From positions 111,884 through 175,883 of the forward strand of contig NZ_JAFCTX010000006.1 in NCBI RefSeq assembly GCF_049896245.1: a stretch of DNA of 64,000 bases. Direction: 5' to 3'. Shown one piece after another: positions 36,533 to 44,899 of this stretch (the stretch's first letter is position 1; every line of letters starts with the position of its first letter). This DNA is from Cypionkella sp049896245. GTDB taxonomy: Bacteria > Pseudomonadota > Alphaproteobacteria > Rhodobacterales > Rhodobacteraceae. The notes beneath the pieces are model-generated. The model saw only the letters and a program-made list of their open reading frames with translations. It did not search any database and was not told the DNA's origin. Position numbers and translations under genes: made by a program.

Positions 36533-37765
36533 CTATTTGTAGACTTTGGCGCGGATTTTTTCGAGCCGCTCAAGAATGCGGTCAAGATCGTCAGGCTTGA
36601 CCATGAATTCCTGGAAGCCCTCCATCCCTGCCTTAGCCATTTCAGCAGGTGCATCACGGTCATAGAACTGTGCCAATGCATGTGCATTCGACAGCATGGT
36701 GAAGCCTGCCTCAAGGAAGGTGTCGGTGGGTTTTGCCGATTGGTTGTTGACCGGCAACTGGCCCAGTGTCGCGTTCATCTTGGATTGTGCTTCGGGCGAG
36801 GCCAGATAGGCCAGGAACACCTTGGCATCTTCCTTGTTCTTCGCCCCTGCCGGGATGTGGAACGTGTCGGTCGGCGCATCTTCCGACATCGGAATGCCTG
36901 CGGTGATTTCCGGGAACTGCATGAAGCCGATCTGGTCTTCGGTCAGCCCGCCGTCTTTCATCGTGGCCACAGCAAAGTTGCCCATCAGATACATCGCAGC
37001 CTTGCCCTGCACCATTTGCGGGATGGCATCCTGCCAATCAATCGCGGCGTGGTTTTCGATGAAATAGCCCGGCTTGACCAACTCGGCCCATTTCTCAAAC
37101 ACGGCTTTGACGCGCGGATCGGTGTAGGGGATCTTGCCAGCCGTCAAATCCATGTGGAATTCATAGCCGTTCACGCGCAGGTCGAGATAGTCAAACCAGC
37201 CCGCGGTTGGCCACAAAGCCTTGGTGCCAATGGCGAAAGGCGTGATGCCTGCGGCTTTCAGCTTTTCGCTGGCAGCCAGCAGTTCGGCCCAGTTTTTCGG
37301 CGGCGTGATGGCGTTTTGTTCAAACAGGTCTTTGCGGTAGTAGATGCCCCACTGGTAGTAGGTGTAGGGAACGCCCCACTTTTTGCCATCAATGGTCATC
37401 GACGAGGCCGCCGATTTCAGCTGATCATCCAGACCGTTGGCGGCCCAAACGTCGCTGACATCCTCAAACAGCCCCGCTTTAACAAACGGCTCCATCCGGT
37501 TGCCCGCATACCAAGCGGCCACATCCGGCGGATCGGCTGTCAGAAAGTTGCGGATCGCGGCTTTATAGCCTTCGTGATCGAAATTGTTCCATTTCACGGT
37601 GATGTCAGGATATTTCACCTGAAAATCAGCGATCAATTCTTCCATCGCCTTTTTCGGCGTCGGGTCTGATTGGTCCGAGTTGATCACAATCTCGCCTGCG
37701 AAGGCGGCGGTGCCCATCAGAAATGCGCTAAGCGCCAGCCCGGTAAGGGCTTTGGTGAGTGTCAT
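36533..37765 (-). CDS. lacE: Sugar ABC transporter solute-binding protein
   Basis: A 410-residue periplasmic protein with a signal peptide (MTLTKALTGLALSAFLMGTA, cleavage near AFAGE). The mature part has the type-1 solute-binding fold (KWNNFDHEGYK, KKWGVPYTYYQWG). It has an AGGAGG site and is the first gene of a leftward operon: binding protein, two permeases, ATPase, GH42, GH36. The promoter region faces the AraC-type regulator gene. Confidence 0.88.
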   Translation of the reverse strand: MTLTKALTGLALSAFLMGTAAFAGEIVINSDQSDPTPKKAMEELIADFQVKYPDITVKWNNFDHEGYKAAIRNFLTADPPDVAAWYAGNRMEPFVKAGLFEDVSDVWAANGLDDQLKSAASSMTIDGKKWGVPYTYYQWGIYYRKDLFEQNAITPPKNWAELLAASEKLKAAGITPFAIGTKALWPTAGWFDYLDLRVNGYEFHMDLTAGKIPYTDPRVKAVFEKWAELVKPGYFIENHAAIDWQDAIPQMVQGKAAMYLMGNFAVATMKDGGLTEDQIGFMQFPEITAGIPMSEDAPTDTFHIPAGAKNKEDAKVFLAYLASPEAQSKMNATLGQLPVNNQSAKPTDTFLEAGFTMLSNAHALAQFYDRDAPAEMAKAGMEGFQEFMVKPDDLDRILERLEKIRAKVYK

Positions 37766-37778
37766 GGTTTCCTCCCTG

Positions 37779-37823
37779 AAACCGAAATTCGGTTTTGTCC
37801 CAGAAATCTCTCATCCTTGAGAG
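37779..37823. promoter_or_regulatory. Two palindromes between the galactoside operon and its regulator
   Basis: A perfect 17-base palindrome (AAACCGAA, A, TTCGGTTT) at 37779-37795 lies just ahead of the lacE ribosome site, and CTCTCA-TCCT-TGAGAG lies at 37808-37823. Either could be an operator for this divergent promoter region; AraC proteins more often use direct repeats, so another regulator is possible. Confidence 0.5.
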
Positions 37824-37901
37824 TATCTGGTTGCGGTTGAGTTTGGCATCAAATGCAGTAAACTCTACCGACATGCCGTGTAATACTTCCGGGATTCTAA
37901 G

Positions 37902-38840
37902 GTGCCTCTGCAATTACAAACCCCAAATTTGGCCAGCGCGCGCGACGAGTCGACGCCCGCGCATCCCGAGTATGACCCGCGCCATCCGCTTGTGGTGTTT
38001 GGCGACCATCGGTTTTGTGCCGGTGAATCGCTTGACGTTCAGCGCATGGCGGGCCCGCATATGCACAGTCAGATCGAGCTGAATTTCGTGCTGGAAGGCG
38101 AGATGACCTATTGGTTTGACGGCCGGGAACTGACTGTGGATGCCGGGCGGTTGTGCCTGTTTTGGGGCATGGTGCCGCATCAGGTGATCGCGCGCGCCGA
38201 GCCTACGCGGTTTGTCTGCCTGTATGTGCCGATGTCGGTGTTTTTGGGGCTGGCGTCGCTCAGCCAGTTTCGCGATGCGGTGTTTCGCGGCGCGGTGATC
38301 GAGGCGATGCATCTCACCGCTTGGGACCGCGATATTTTCATGCGGTGGCGCGCAGAATTGCTTTCGGGCGATGCCAGCCTGACCGAGATCATCCGAAATG
38401 AGTTGACCGCCCGTGTTCTGCGCATCGAGCGTGACGGTTGGCGCGATCTGCGCGAGGAAGGCTCGGCGATTGCCAGCCTGGCCCCGCATGGTGCAGAGCG
38501 GATCGAGCATGTGGAACGTATGCTGCGGTTCGTGGCTGAACATGCACTTGGCGATGTACGGGCCGAAGCGGTGGCGGCCAGCAGTGGCCTGCACCCCAAT
38601 TACGCCATGTCGCTTTTCAAGCGCTCGGTCGGGCAAAGCATAACCCAAGCCATCACCCGCCACCGGTTGGACACGGCGCAATCGCTGTTGATCTCGACGG
38701 ATAAATCCATCACCGAAATCGTCTACGAGTCCGGCTTTGGCTCTATCTCGCGGTTTTATGAGGCTTTTTCCGACAGGTTTGGCGAACGCCCAAAAAAGTT
38801 CCGCCAAAGACTACGTGCGAAAGCCGTGCTTTCTTCCTGA
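37902..38840 (+). CDS. AraC-family regulator of the galactoside operon
   Basis: A 312-residue protein starting with GTG at 37902 (start site uncertain, no strong ribosome site). Residues about 25-160 form a cupin-like sensing domain (GPHMHSQIELNFVLEGEMTYWF), and the last 100 residues carry two helix-turn-helix motifs (AEAVAASSGLHPNYAMSLFK and ITEIVYESGFGSISRFYEAF). It is divergent from the galactoside transporter operon, the usual position for its regulator. A MelR-like response to galactosides is inferred. Confidence 0.85.
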   Translation: MPLQLQTPNLASARDESTPAHPEYDPRHPLVVFGDHRFCAGESLDVQRMAGPHMHSQIELNFVLEGEMTYWFDGRELTVDAGRLCLFWGMVPHQVIARAEPTRFVCLYVPMSVFLGLASLSQFRDAVFRGAVIEAMHLTAWDRDIFMRWRAELLSGDASLTEIIRNELTARVLRIERDGWRDLREEGSAIASLAPHGAERIEHVERMLRFVAEHALGDVRAEAVAASSGLHPNYAMSLFKRSVGQSITQAITRHRLDTAQSLLISTDKSITEIVYESGFGSISRFYEAFSDRFGERPKKFRQRLRAKAVLSS

Positions 38841-39238
38841 GTCAGAATACGTTGATCTTGCAGGTACGGCGTGATTCAGCCTCGGCCAAGAGACTGGACA
38901 ATAAGCAAGCTTTTCTGGCTGGCGGACGCGCAGATTATGCGCCCGAGGCGATTTTTTCCCAAGAGCCATGACGCCGGGGTGAAAAGATCGCCCATCGGTG
39001 AAAAAGACGTTTGGACTTGCCGGCTTTCAAACTCAGCGGCATCAACGGGCGGTATACAATAGACTATTTTCCACTGCCCACGAAACACCTTAGGAAAAAC
39101 GACCTGATTTCACCCTAAATCAGGTCTCACTATCCTGAACCGCTCAAGGCCGAAGCCCCGCCGTGCTTGTTCAGCAATGCGCCTTGATCTCCCCGCCTGT
39201 CGCAAGCATCTTGTGTAGTCTGGATACAGGAGCATCAG
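38841..39238. other. Intergenic stretch with one hairpin
   Basis: About 400 bases without a gene. It contains a perfect ten-pair stem, GACCTGATTT at 39101-39110 and AAATCAGGTC at 39117-39126, with a six-base loop. No T tract follows, so its function is unclear. Confidence 0.5.
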
Positions 39239-40012
39239 ATGTTGAAATCTCTATCGCTTGCCGTGCTGCTGGCTGGAGCCGTCGTTCTTCCTGCCGCTGC
39301 AGAGACCATTCGTGTCGGTATGTCCGGCGGATATTTCCCCTTCACCTTTGTTCGGCAGGACAAGTTGCAGGGCTTTGAGGTTGATCTGATGAACGCGCTT
39401 GCCGAACGGACGGGCGATACGGTGGAATTCTCGACCATGTCATTCTCGGGTCTGATCGGCGCGCTGGAAGCCGGACGCATCGACACGGTTGCCAACCAGA
39501 TCACCATCACCCCCGAACGCGCGGCGAAATTCGCCTTCAGCCAGCCCTATGTCTATGACGGCGCGCAAGTGGTGGTGAAGAAAGGCAACGAGACAGAGAT
39601 CACCGGCGTTGAAAGCCTGAAGGGCCGTTCGGTGGGGGTCAACCTTGGCTCCAACTTCGAGCAATTGCTGCGCGCATTGCCGTTCGCCAGTGAAATCGAC
39701 ATCCGCACCTACGAAAGCAATATCGAGCAGGACACGGCGCTGGGGCGGATCGATGCTTTCGTGATGGACCGTGTCTCCTCGGCGCAGGTGATCAAGGAAA
39801 GCCCGTTGCCGCTGGCACTGGCCGGTCCCCCGTTCAGCGAGATCCAGAACGCCTTGCCCTTCCGCAACGATGCCGAGGGCCAGGCTCTGCGTGACAAGCT
39901 GGATGCGGCGCTGACCGAGATGAAAGCCGATGGCACGCTGAAGGCTATTTCCGAAAAATGGCTGGGTCTTGACGTGACTCAGCCTACAGGCAGACGCGAT
40001 GCGGGGTCTTGA
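39239..40012 (+). CDS. Polar amino-acid ABC transporter, solute-binding protein
   Basis: A 257-residue periplasmic protein with a signal peptide (cleaved near PAAAE). Mature start TIRVGMSGGYFPFTFV, then QGFEVDLMNALAER, matches family-3 binding proteins for cystine or other polar amino acids. ACAGGAG precedes the ATG. It is the first of three genes that overlap by 14 and 4 bases and form a complete importer. Confidence 0.88.
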   Translation: MLKSLSLAVLLAGAVVLPAAAETIRVGMSGGYFPFTFVRQDKLQGFEVDLMNALAERTGDTVEFSTMSFSGLIGALEAGRIDTVANQITITPERAAKFAFSQPYVYDGAQVVVKKGNETEITGVESLKGRSVGVNLGSNFEQLLRALPFASEIDIRTYESNIEQDTALGRIDAFVMDRVSSAQVIKESPLPLALAGPPFSEIQNALPFRNDAEGQALRDKLDAALTEMKADGTLKAISEKWLGLDVTQPTGRRDAGS

Positions 40013-40673
40013 CGTTGACTACATGCTTGGTCTGGTGCCGGTCATTCTGGGCTATGTGCCGCTGACCATCGGTATGGCGCTGGCCGCGATGGTCTGTGCT
40101 TTGCTGCTTGCCTGCCTGATGGCGGTGGAACGGGTGATGCGCGTGCCTGTGCTGGACCAGTTTGTGCAGTTGTTCATCAGCTTCTTCCGGGGCACGCCGT
40201 TGCTGGTGCAGTTGTTCCTGTTTTACTATGGCCTGCCGCAAATCCTGCCAATCCTGTCCGGGATCAACGGCGTGACGGCGGCGATCATCGGGCTGACGCT
40301 GCATTTTTCCGCCTATATGGCCGAAAGCATCCGCGCCGCGATCCTTGGCGTTGACCGCAGCCAGTGGGAGGCGGCACAGGCCGTCGGCATGACGCAGGCA
40401 CAGTCGATGCGCCGGATCATCCTGCCGCAGGCGGCCCGCGTGGCGGCACCAACCTTGGTGAATTACTTCATCGACATGATCAAAAGCACCTCGCTTGCCT
40501 TCACCCTTGGTGTGACCGAGATGATGGGTGCCACGCAGAAGGAAGCCGCTGGCAGCTTCTTGTATTTCGAGGCGTTCCTTGTTGTGGCTGTGTTGTATTG
40601 GGCCATCGTCGAAACCCTGTCTTTCCTGCAAAAGCAGCTGGAACGCCACCTGAACAAGGCCATAGCCCGATGA
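39999..40673 (+). CDS. Polar amino-acid ABC transporter permease
   Basis: A 224-residue membrane protein with about five hydrophobic segments and the permease signatures FISFFRGTPLLVQLFLFYYG and VDRSQWEAAQAVGMTQAQSM (EAA loop). The family is HisM/GlnP. It starts inside the end of the binding-protein gene and overlaps the ATPase gene by four bases. Confidence 0.88.
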   Translation: MRGLDVDYMLGLVPVILGYVPLTIGMALAAMVCALLLACLMAVERVMRVPVLDQFVQLFISFFRGTPLLVQLFLFYYGLPQILPILSGINGVTAAIIGLTLHFSAYMAESIRAAILGVDRSQWEAAQAVGMTQAQSMRRIILPQAARVAAPTLVNYFIDMIKSTSLAFTLGVTEMMGATQKEAAGSFLYFEAFLVVAVLYWAIVETLSFLQKQLERHLNKAIAR

Positions 40674-41401
40674 TCAGCATGCGTGGATTGACCAAGCGCT
40701 ACGGCACAAACACTGTGCTTGACGGCATCGACCTTGACATTGCGGCAGGCGAGCGGGTGGCGATCATCGGCCCCTCCGGCACCGGCAAGTCAACCCTGCT
40801 GCGCTGTGTGAACTACCTCGACCGCCCCGACAGCGGCGTGATCCGTATCGGGGATCTGACCGTTGACGCAGCAAATGCGACCTCGGCGCAAATCCTTGCG
40901 CTGCGCCGCCGGACGGCGTTCGTGTTTCAGAACTATGCGCTGTTCGCCAACAAGACCGCCCGCGACAACATCACCGAAGCCCTCATCACCGTGCAGCGCA
41001 AACCGCGTGCCGAGGCCGAGGCGCGGGCCGACGCTATCCTGCGAGAGATCGGCCTTTCCGACAAATCCGCAAGCTACCCCGCCGCACTTTCGGGCGGTCA
41101 ACAACAGCGCATCGGCATAGGCCGCGCCATGGCGCTGGACGCGGCCCTGATGTTGCTGGACGAACCCACATCGGCGCTCGACCCCGAATGGGTGGGCGAG
41201 GTTTTGGACCTGATGCGCCGTGTGGCCGAACGGCGGCAGACGATGCTGATCGTCACGCATGAGATGCAGTTCGCGCGCGAAATTGCCGACCGGATTATCT
41301 TCATGGACGGTGGGCGCATCGTGGAGGAGGGAACGCCTGCCCAAATCTTCGACACGCCGAAAGACATCCGCACAGCAAATTTCCTGCGCCGTGTCAGATA
41401 G
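40670..41401 (+). CDS. Polar amino-acid ABC transporter ATPase
   Basis: A 243-residue ATPase starting MISMRGLTKRYG. Walker A is GPSGTGKST at 34-42, the signature LSGGQQQR is near 136 and Walker B MLLDEPTSALD near 160, all as in GlnQ/HisP. It completes the importer with the preceding two genes. Substrate is not determined; cystine, glutamate or histidine are all possible. Confidence 0.88.
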   Translation: MISMRGLTKRYGTNTVLDGIDLDIAAGERVAIIGPSGTGKSTLLRCVNYLDRPDSGVIRIGDLTVDAANATSAQILALRRRTAFVFQNYALFANKTARDNITEALITVQRKPRAEAEARADAILREIGLSDKSASYPAALSGGQQQRIGIGRAMALDAALMLLDEPTSALDPEWVGEVLDLMRRVAERRQTMLIVTHEMQFAREIADRIIFMDGGRIVEEGTPAQIFDTPKDIRTANFLRRVR

Positions 41402-41704
41402 ATCATTCTGACATAGTTGAGTTGCCGGAAATGAGCGGTATGGCCCCAGTGATCTTAGACCGACGTCATGAATAACGCTGATCAAAGAGACTGCGCGATG
41501 ATCAACCCGGCTGCCCGAGCTAACTTGCCCCGCTTCAAACGCCGCCATAAGGGTGTTGGCCTAACACAGAACCGCCATTCTACACCGTAAGGTTCGACAA
41601 CATGGCAACAGCCAATCGCCTTAAAATGCCGGGCCTTGTTATCTGCTTTCACAAGATCACCAGACGCAGTACGCAGCTCAATCTTCGAAGTTTTGGGATA
41701 AATC
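41402..41704. other. Intergenic stretch, nothing recognised
   Basis: About 300 bases between the amino-acid importer and yaeQ. No supported gene, repeat or terminator was seen. Confidence 0.5.
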
Positions 41705-42250
41705 ATGGCGCAGAATGCCACCATTTACAAAGTTGAGCTTTCGGTCTCTGACATGGATCGCCACTATTATGAGACCCATAAACTGACAGTTGCCAAGCAT
41801 CCGTCCGAGACAGATGAACGGCTGATGGTGCGCATCATTGCTTTTGCGCTGAACGCGCATGAGAATTTGGAAATGACCAAGGGCCTGTCAACGGATGACG
41901 AGCCAGACATTTGGCAGAAAAGCCTGAGCGGCGAACTTGATGTCTGGGTGGCCTTGGGGCTGCCCAGCGAGAAGGTGATGCGGCAATCCTGTAGCAAAGC
42001 CGATAAGGTGATTGTTTACCCATATGGCGGCAGAACGGCCGAGATGTGGTGGGACAAGATCAAAGGCAGCACCACCCGTTTTGACAACCTTCAAGTGATT
42101 GGTTTGTCCGAGAAAGACACAGGCGCGCTGGCAAAGCTGGCAAGCCGCGCGATGAAGCTCCAGATCAATATTCAGGACGGCGATGTGATGGTCAGTGTTG
42201 GTGACAGCATCGTTTACTTCACCCCGTTGAAATGGAAGAGTGCTGCGTAA
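41705..42250 (+). CDS. yaeQ: YaeQ-family protein
   Basis: A 181-residue soluble protein of standard YaeQ length. It contains LSVSDMDRHYYETHKLTVA near the start, HPSETDERLMVRIIAFALNA, and WVALGLPSEKVMRQ, the conserved core of the family, which has a PD-(D/E)xK nuclease-like fold. The biochemical role is unknown; YaeQ has been linked to suppression of RfaH-dependent phenotypes. It stands at the left edge of the accessory region. Confidence 0.92.
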   Translation: MAQNATIYKVELSVSDMDRHYYETHKLTVAKHPSETDERLMVRIIAFALNAHENLEMTKGLSTDDEPDIWQKSLSGELDVWVALGLPSEKVMRQSCSKADKVIVYPYGGRTAEMWWDKIKGSTTRFDNLQVIGLSEKDTGALAKLASRAMKLQINIQDGDVMVSVGDSIVYFTPLKWKSAA

Positions 42251-42540
42251 GTCACGGATGCCCGCCACAAGAACCGACTTGCGTTGCTTGGTGGTGCCCC
42301 TCAGTCAGACGTGCCTTACCAATATCCGCACCAAGGAAGCTGCTCCACGGCGTCGCGTCCCAAGCGAACGGCAGCTTTGGGCCGAAAGCTCTCTGCCCAG
42401 TTGTGGGCGCAGATCGGCTCAAAGACCTTTTGCACCACCATGACACCCTTGGGCGCGCCGCTTTCTGAAGCAAGTTGTTCTATCGAGACGCGTCGGGTTT
42501 TGTTGGTTAAGGCGATGGCCGCCAGGGCGCCAAAACGGAT

Positions 42541-42876
42541 CGCAGGCGTTCCAATCCCGCTTCAAGATTTTCGATAATATCTTAGGCCAGATCATCGGGT
42601 TCCGGCAGATTATCCAGATCGGTCAGGCTTTTGTCTTTTAGCCAGACAGATCGAGGCTCGCCTTGTCGCGGGCTGACAAGTCTTCGCGACTTTAGACGCG
42701 CCAGCGGCCTTCAGGGCTAGCATCGGATCAGGTGGGCGTGCGGTCATGGCGGTTGGCGGCGTTCTAAAGGCGGACAAATTCTGCCAGATCGGCGTAGGCG
42801 AGCGGCTTTTTCTTCAAGGTGTGATGCACATGGGTGCGGTAGTCATAATAAATGTGCATCGCATTCCGCATTGGCG
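42541..42876 (-). pseudogene. hsdM: HsdM (type I methylase) C-terminal remnant
   Basis: Reading leftward from 42876 gives MHIYYDYRTHVHHTLKKKPL, then after in-frame stops PEGRWRV, SREDLSARDKASLD and, after a frameshift, LKDKSLTDLDNLPEPDDLA and DIIENLEAGLERLR. These are C-terminal sequences of type I modification subunits. At least four stop codons and one frameshift are present, and the catalytic part is absent, so the gene is dead. Confidence 0.78.
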
Positions 42877-42884
42877 GCTTAGCC

Positions 42885-42920
42885 GTCAACGTCAACGTCA
42901 ACGTCAACGTCAACGTCAAC
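42885..42920. repeat. Six tandem GTCAAC hexamers
   Basis: GTCAAC occurs six times without change at 42885-42920, just upstream (in coding sense) of the hsdM remnant. On the minus strand it reads as an alternating Leu-Thr stretch in the frame joined to that remnant. Confidence 0.93.
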
Positions 42921-43002
42921 GAAGCCGCGTCGGTTTTCCACCTTTCCCCCACCTCGTGATATTCACGGCTTAGACTTTCGCGCCCAGATCGGCGGGCCCG
43001 CT

Positions 43003-43570
43003 ATGCTCATTACCATCCGTCCCGGCCCCGTCTTGCACCTCTGGCGCGATGGCAAGGAAATCGCGGCAGTGACTCTGACAAACCGGGATGCAAAAAGCAT
43101 GACAGGGGCAGAACCCGCTTTTCTGCGAAAGGCTGCGCACTTGTCGCAAACCGCGTTAGCCAAGCGTGCCGGGGTCGGCAAACATACCGTTTCCTATTGG
43201 GAGTGCAAACCCCATCTGGATTGCCGAGGGTGGGCAGTCTTGCGGATGTTTGGCGCTCTGGGTTTGGACGCCTGCCAGATTAAGCCGCACCAGTACGCGC
43301 GCACGGGGGGGTGTTAGGCGGATAGCGGCGGAGCGGGCGGCACTGGATGCGCAGATGGCTCTTTGGCGTGAACGTAAAGCCGTTCGGTCGTCGCGGCATC
43401 GCGTGGTGTGCGGGGCGAAGACGCGGGATGGCGCGCCATGTCGCAACAAGAGTGAAGCCTGTAAACGGCGCTGCAAATTTCATGGAGGCAAAAGCACAGG
43501 GCCTAAAACAGAGGAAGCGCGGGCAAGGATTGCAGAAGCGCAGCGGCGGTGGTGGGCAAACTGGCAACAC
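43003..43570 (+). pseudogene. HTH plus CxxxC/HGG-domain gene split by a G7 run
   Basis: The first frame (43003-43317) holds an XRE-like helix-turn-helix (LSQTALAKRAGVGKHTVSYW) and ends eight residues after DACQIKPHQ at a TAG right after seven G residues (43305-43311). Removing one G joins it to a second frame that carries VVCGAKTRDGAPCRNKSE, CKRRCKFHGGKSTGPKT and ARIAEAQRRWW, the domain that follows the helix-turn-helix in similar Rhodobacterales accessory proteins. The natural end is also unclear because the second frame runs on into the lipoprotein gene. A slippage-controlled gene, a dead gene or an assembly error are all possible. Confidence 0.65.
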
Positions 43571-43678
43571 ACAGCGACATTTCTCGTTAGAGCGTTCGTC
43601 TTGGCTGTGTGCAAACTTCCGATTGGATGCGGTGTCGACAATTTTGGCGGGCTACAGGCTTTAGCATCAGGAGAGAGA

Positions 43679-43975
43679 ATGCGCATTATTTTGGTCGGTT
43701 TGTTATTGACAGGTTTGACAGGTTGCATGGAGACGTCTGCGCCACCTCCACCCAGCCCAGCGCTTCAACGCCTGATGGACGAATGTAAAGGGGGCAACAT
43801 TCAAGCATGCACAACTATCGCGGAACTTGAAGAAAGTCGGCGTGCATCAATGCCGCCACCGCCCGTGTTTCAGCCGACATATATTGACCCTGAGCCCCTT
43901 GTGAACCGAAATCGCAATGTTCGCACTGTGTGTAACCCGACCTTCGGGGGCGGCGTTAACTGCACAAGCATGTGA
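43679..43975 (+). CDS. Small predicted lipoprotein
   Basis: A 98-residue protein with an AGGAGAGAG site. The N-terminus MRIILVGLLLTGLTGCMETS is a lipoprotein signal with the lipobox LTGC. The mature part has Pro-rich segments and four cysteines (DECKGGNIQACTTIAEL, TVCNPTF, VNCTSM). No family was recognised. It is in the same frame as the preceding HGG-domain sequence, but the signal peptide and ribosome site argue for an independent start. Confidence 0.68.
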   Translation: MRIILVGLLLTGLTGCMETSAPPPPSPALQRLMDECKGGNIQACTTIAELEESRRASMPPPPVFQPTYIDPEPLVNRNRNVRTVCNPTFGGGVNCTSM

Positions 43976-44156
43976 ATTTTGAGGAATGCGAGAGGTGTGG
44001 CGGGTCGCGTCTAATAGGTTGAAGATCGACACCGCAGGTCACTTCAATCCCGCTACTTCCAACACTATCCAGCGCCAAGTGGGGGATGTCGCGGGGGATG
44101 AATTCGACTAAAATCGCGCAAGTCCCTATAAGTAATATAATATTTGACGGAATATA

Positions 44157-44190
44157 TGGCGGAGGGGACGCGACTGGCGTCGAACCTTCT
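44157..44190. other. Weak tRNA-end-like sequence, possible attachment vestige
   Basis: TGGCGGAGGGGAC followed by TCGAACC loosely resembles the reverse complement of the tRNA-Ser 3' end at 51802 onward (TGGCGGAGAGACAGG, TTCGAACCC). The exact match is only eight bases at the start, so this may be chance. Confidence 0.2.
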
Positions 44191-44201
44191 CTGGGTTGCC
44201 G

Positions 44202-44483
44202 TCAGCCTTCAGTCTCGGGCCAAGGACCGTTCGAGAAGACGTAGTCGTAGACCTCCTTGAGATATCGGTACAAGGTTTCCTCGTCATCAAACAATTCGTT
44301 GGCATGCTCTGCATACCAGTCAACTGTCACCGGACGCCTTTGCAGCACTTCGTCAAACTGCCGCTGGATGCGCTCGATCCATTCGGACTTCTCCGCAACT
44401 GCTGCCTTCAACTCATTGGGTCGATAGTTGTTCGTATGCAGGAACAGGTGAGTTGTCATCATGAATTCGTAGGGAACGGTCAT
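44202..44483 (-). CDS. Putative immunity protein
   Basis: A 93-residue acidic, helical protein (WIERIQRQFDEVLQRRP, ELFDDEETLYRYLKEV). No family was recognised. It starts by a four-base ATGA overlap with the end of the toxin-like gene, the arrangement typical of toxin and immunity genes. The immunity assignment rests on that arrangement alone. Confidence 0.42.
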   Translation of the reverse strand: MTVPYEFMMTTHLFLHTNNYRPNELKAAVAEKSEWIERIQRQFDEVLQRRPVTVDWYAEHANELFDDEETLYRYLKEVYDYVFSNGPWPETEG

Positions 44484-44899
44484 TCGCGCCTCCCGACCGG
44501 GAACATCGTGATAAGCTGGGGCTCCCCGGTAGCTGCAATTCTGAACTGGGCGACAACGATCCCGCCGTCGAAATTCATGACGCCTAGTGGGTTCATACCA
44601 CTGCGTGGCCCTGTCAGAACGACACCTTCCACCTGAGACAGAAGATTGCGCCCCAAAGCATCTTCGATGCGAACTGCAACCTCAAAGGATCCGCGTTGAT
44701 AAGCAGGATCATACAACGCCGCGTCGCGCGCGGCCCGATAGTCCAGCGTACCGCGCACATAGGTTTCAGCCGCCACAAAGGCTTCGGGGGTGGTAAATCT
44801 TGACGCCGCTCTAGGCGCCCGATGGCGACCTCCTTTTTCGCCATCGATCCGTGTCCCGGTCATCGGGTCTATCCCGCGCAGAACACGCGCCTCAAGCAT
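44480..44899 (-). CDS. Orphan polymorphic-toxin domain, possibly RNase A-like
   Basis: About 139 residues from the ATG at 44897-44899; the longer frame to 44995 lies antisense to conserved transaldolase codons and is rejected. GIDPMTGTRIDGEKGGRH at the start looks like the join of a polymorphic toxin to its C-terminal domain. The rest (SRFTTPEAFVAAETYVRGTL, then FEVAVRIEDALGRNL, VVAQFRI and LITMFP) follows the layout of bacterial CdiA-CT RNase A-type toxins, but the alignment is by eye. It lacks the delivery part and a signal peptide and is coupled to the downstream small gene. Confidence 0.42.
   Translation of the reverse strand: MLEARVLRGIDPMTGTRIDGEKGGRHRAPRAASRFTTPEAFVAAETYVRGTLDYRAARDAALYDPAYQRGSFEVAVRIEDALGRNLLSQVEGVVLTGPRSGMNPLGVMNFDGGIVVAQFRIAATGEPQLITMFPVGRRE

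Noticed and set aside
36341..37669. Rightward 442-codon open frame opposite lacE
   Set aside because: It is antisense to a complete solute-binding protein with signal peptide and ribosome site.
42885..42920. CRISPR-like array
   Set aside because: The repeats are contiguous hexamers without spacers; no CRISPR array or cas gene was seen in the window.
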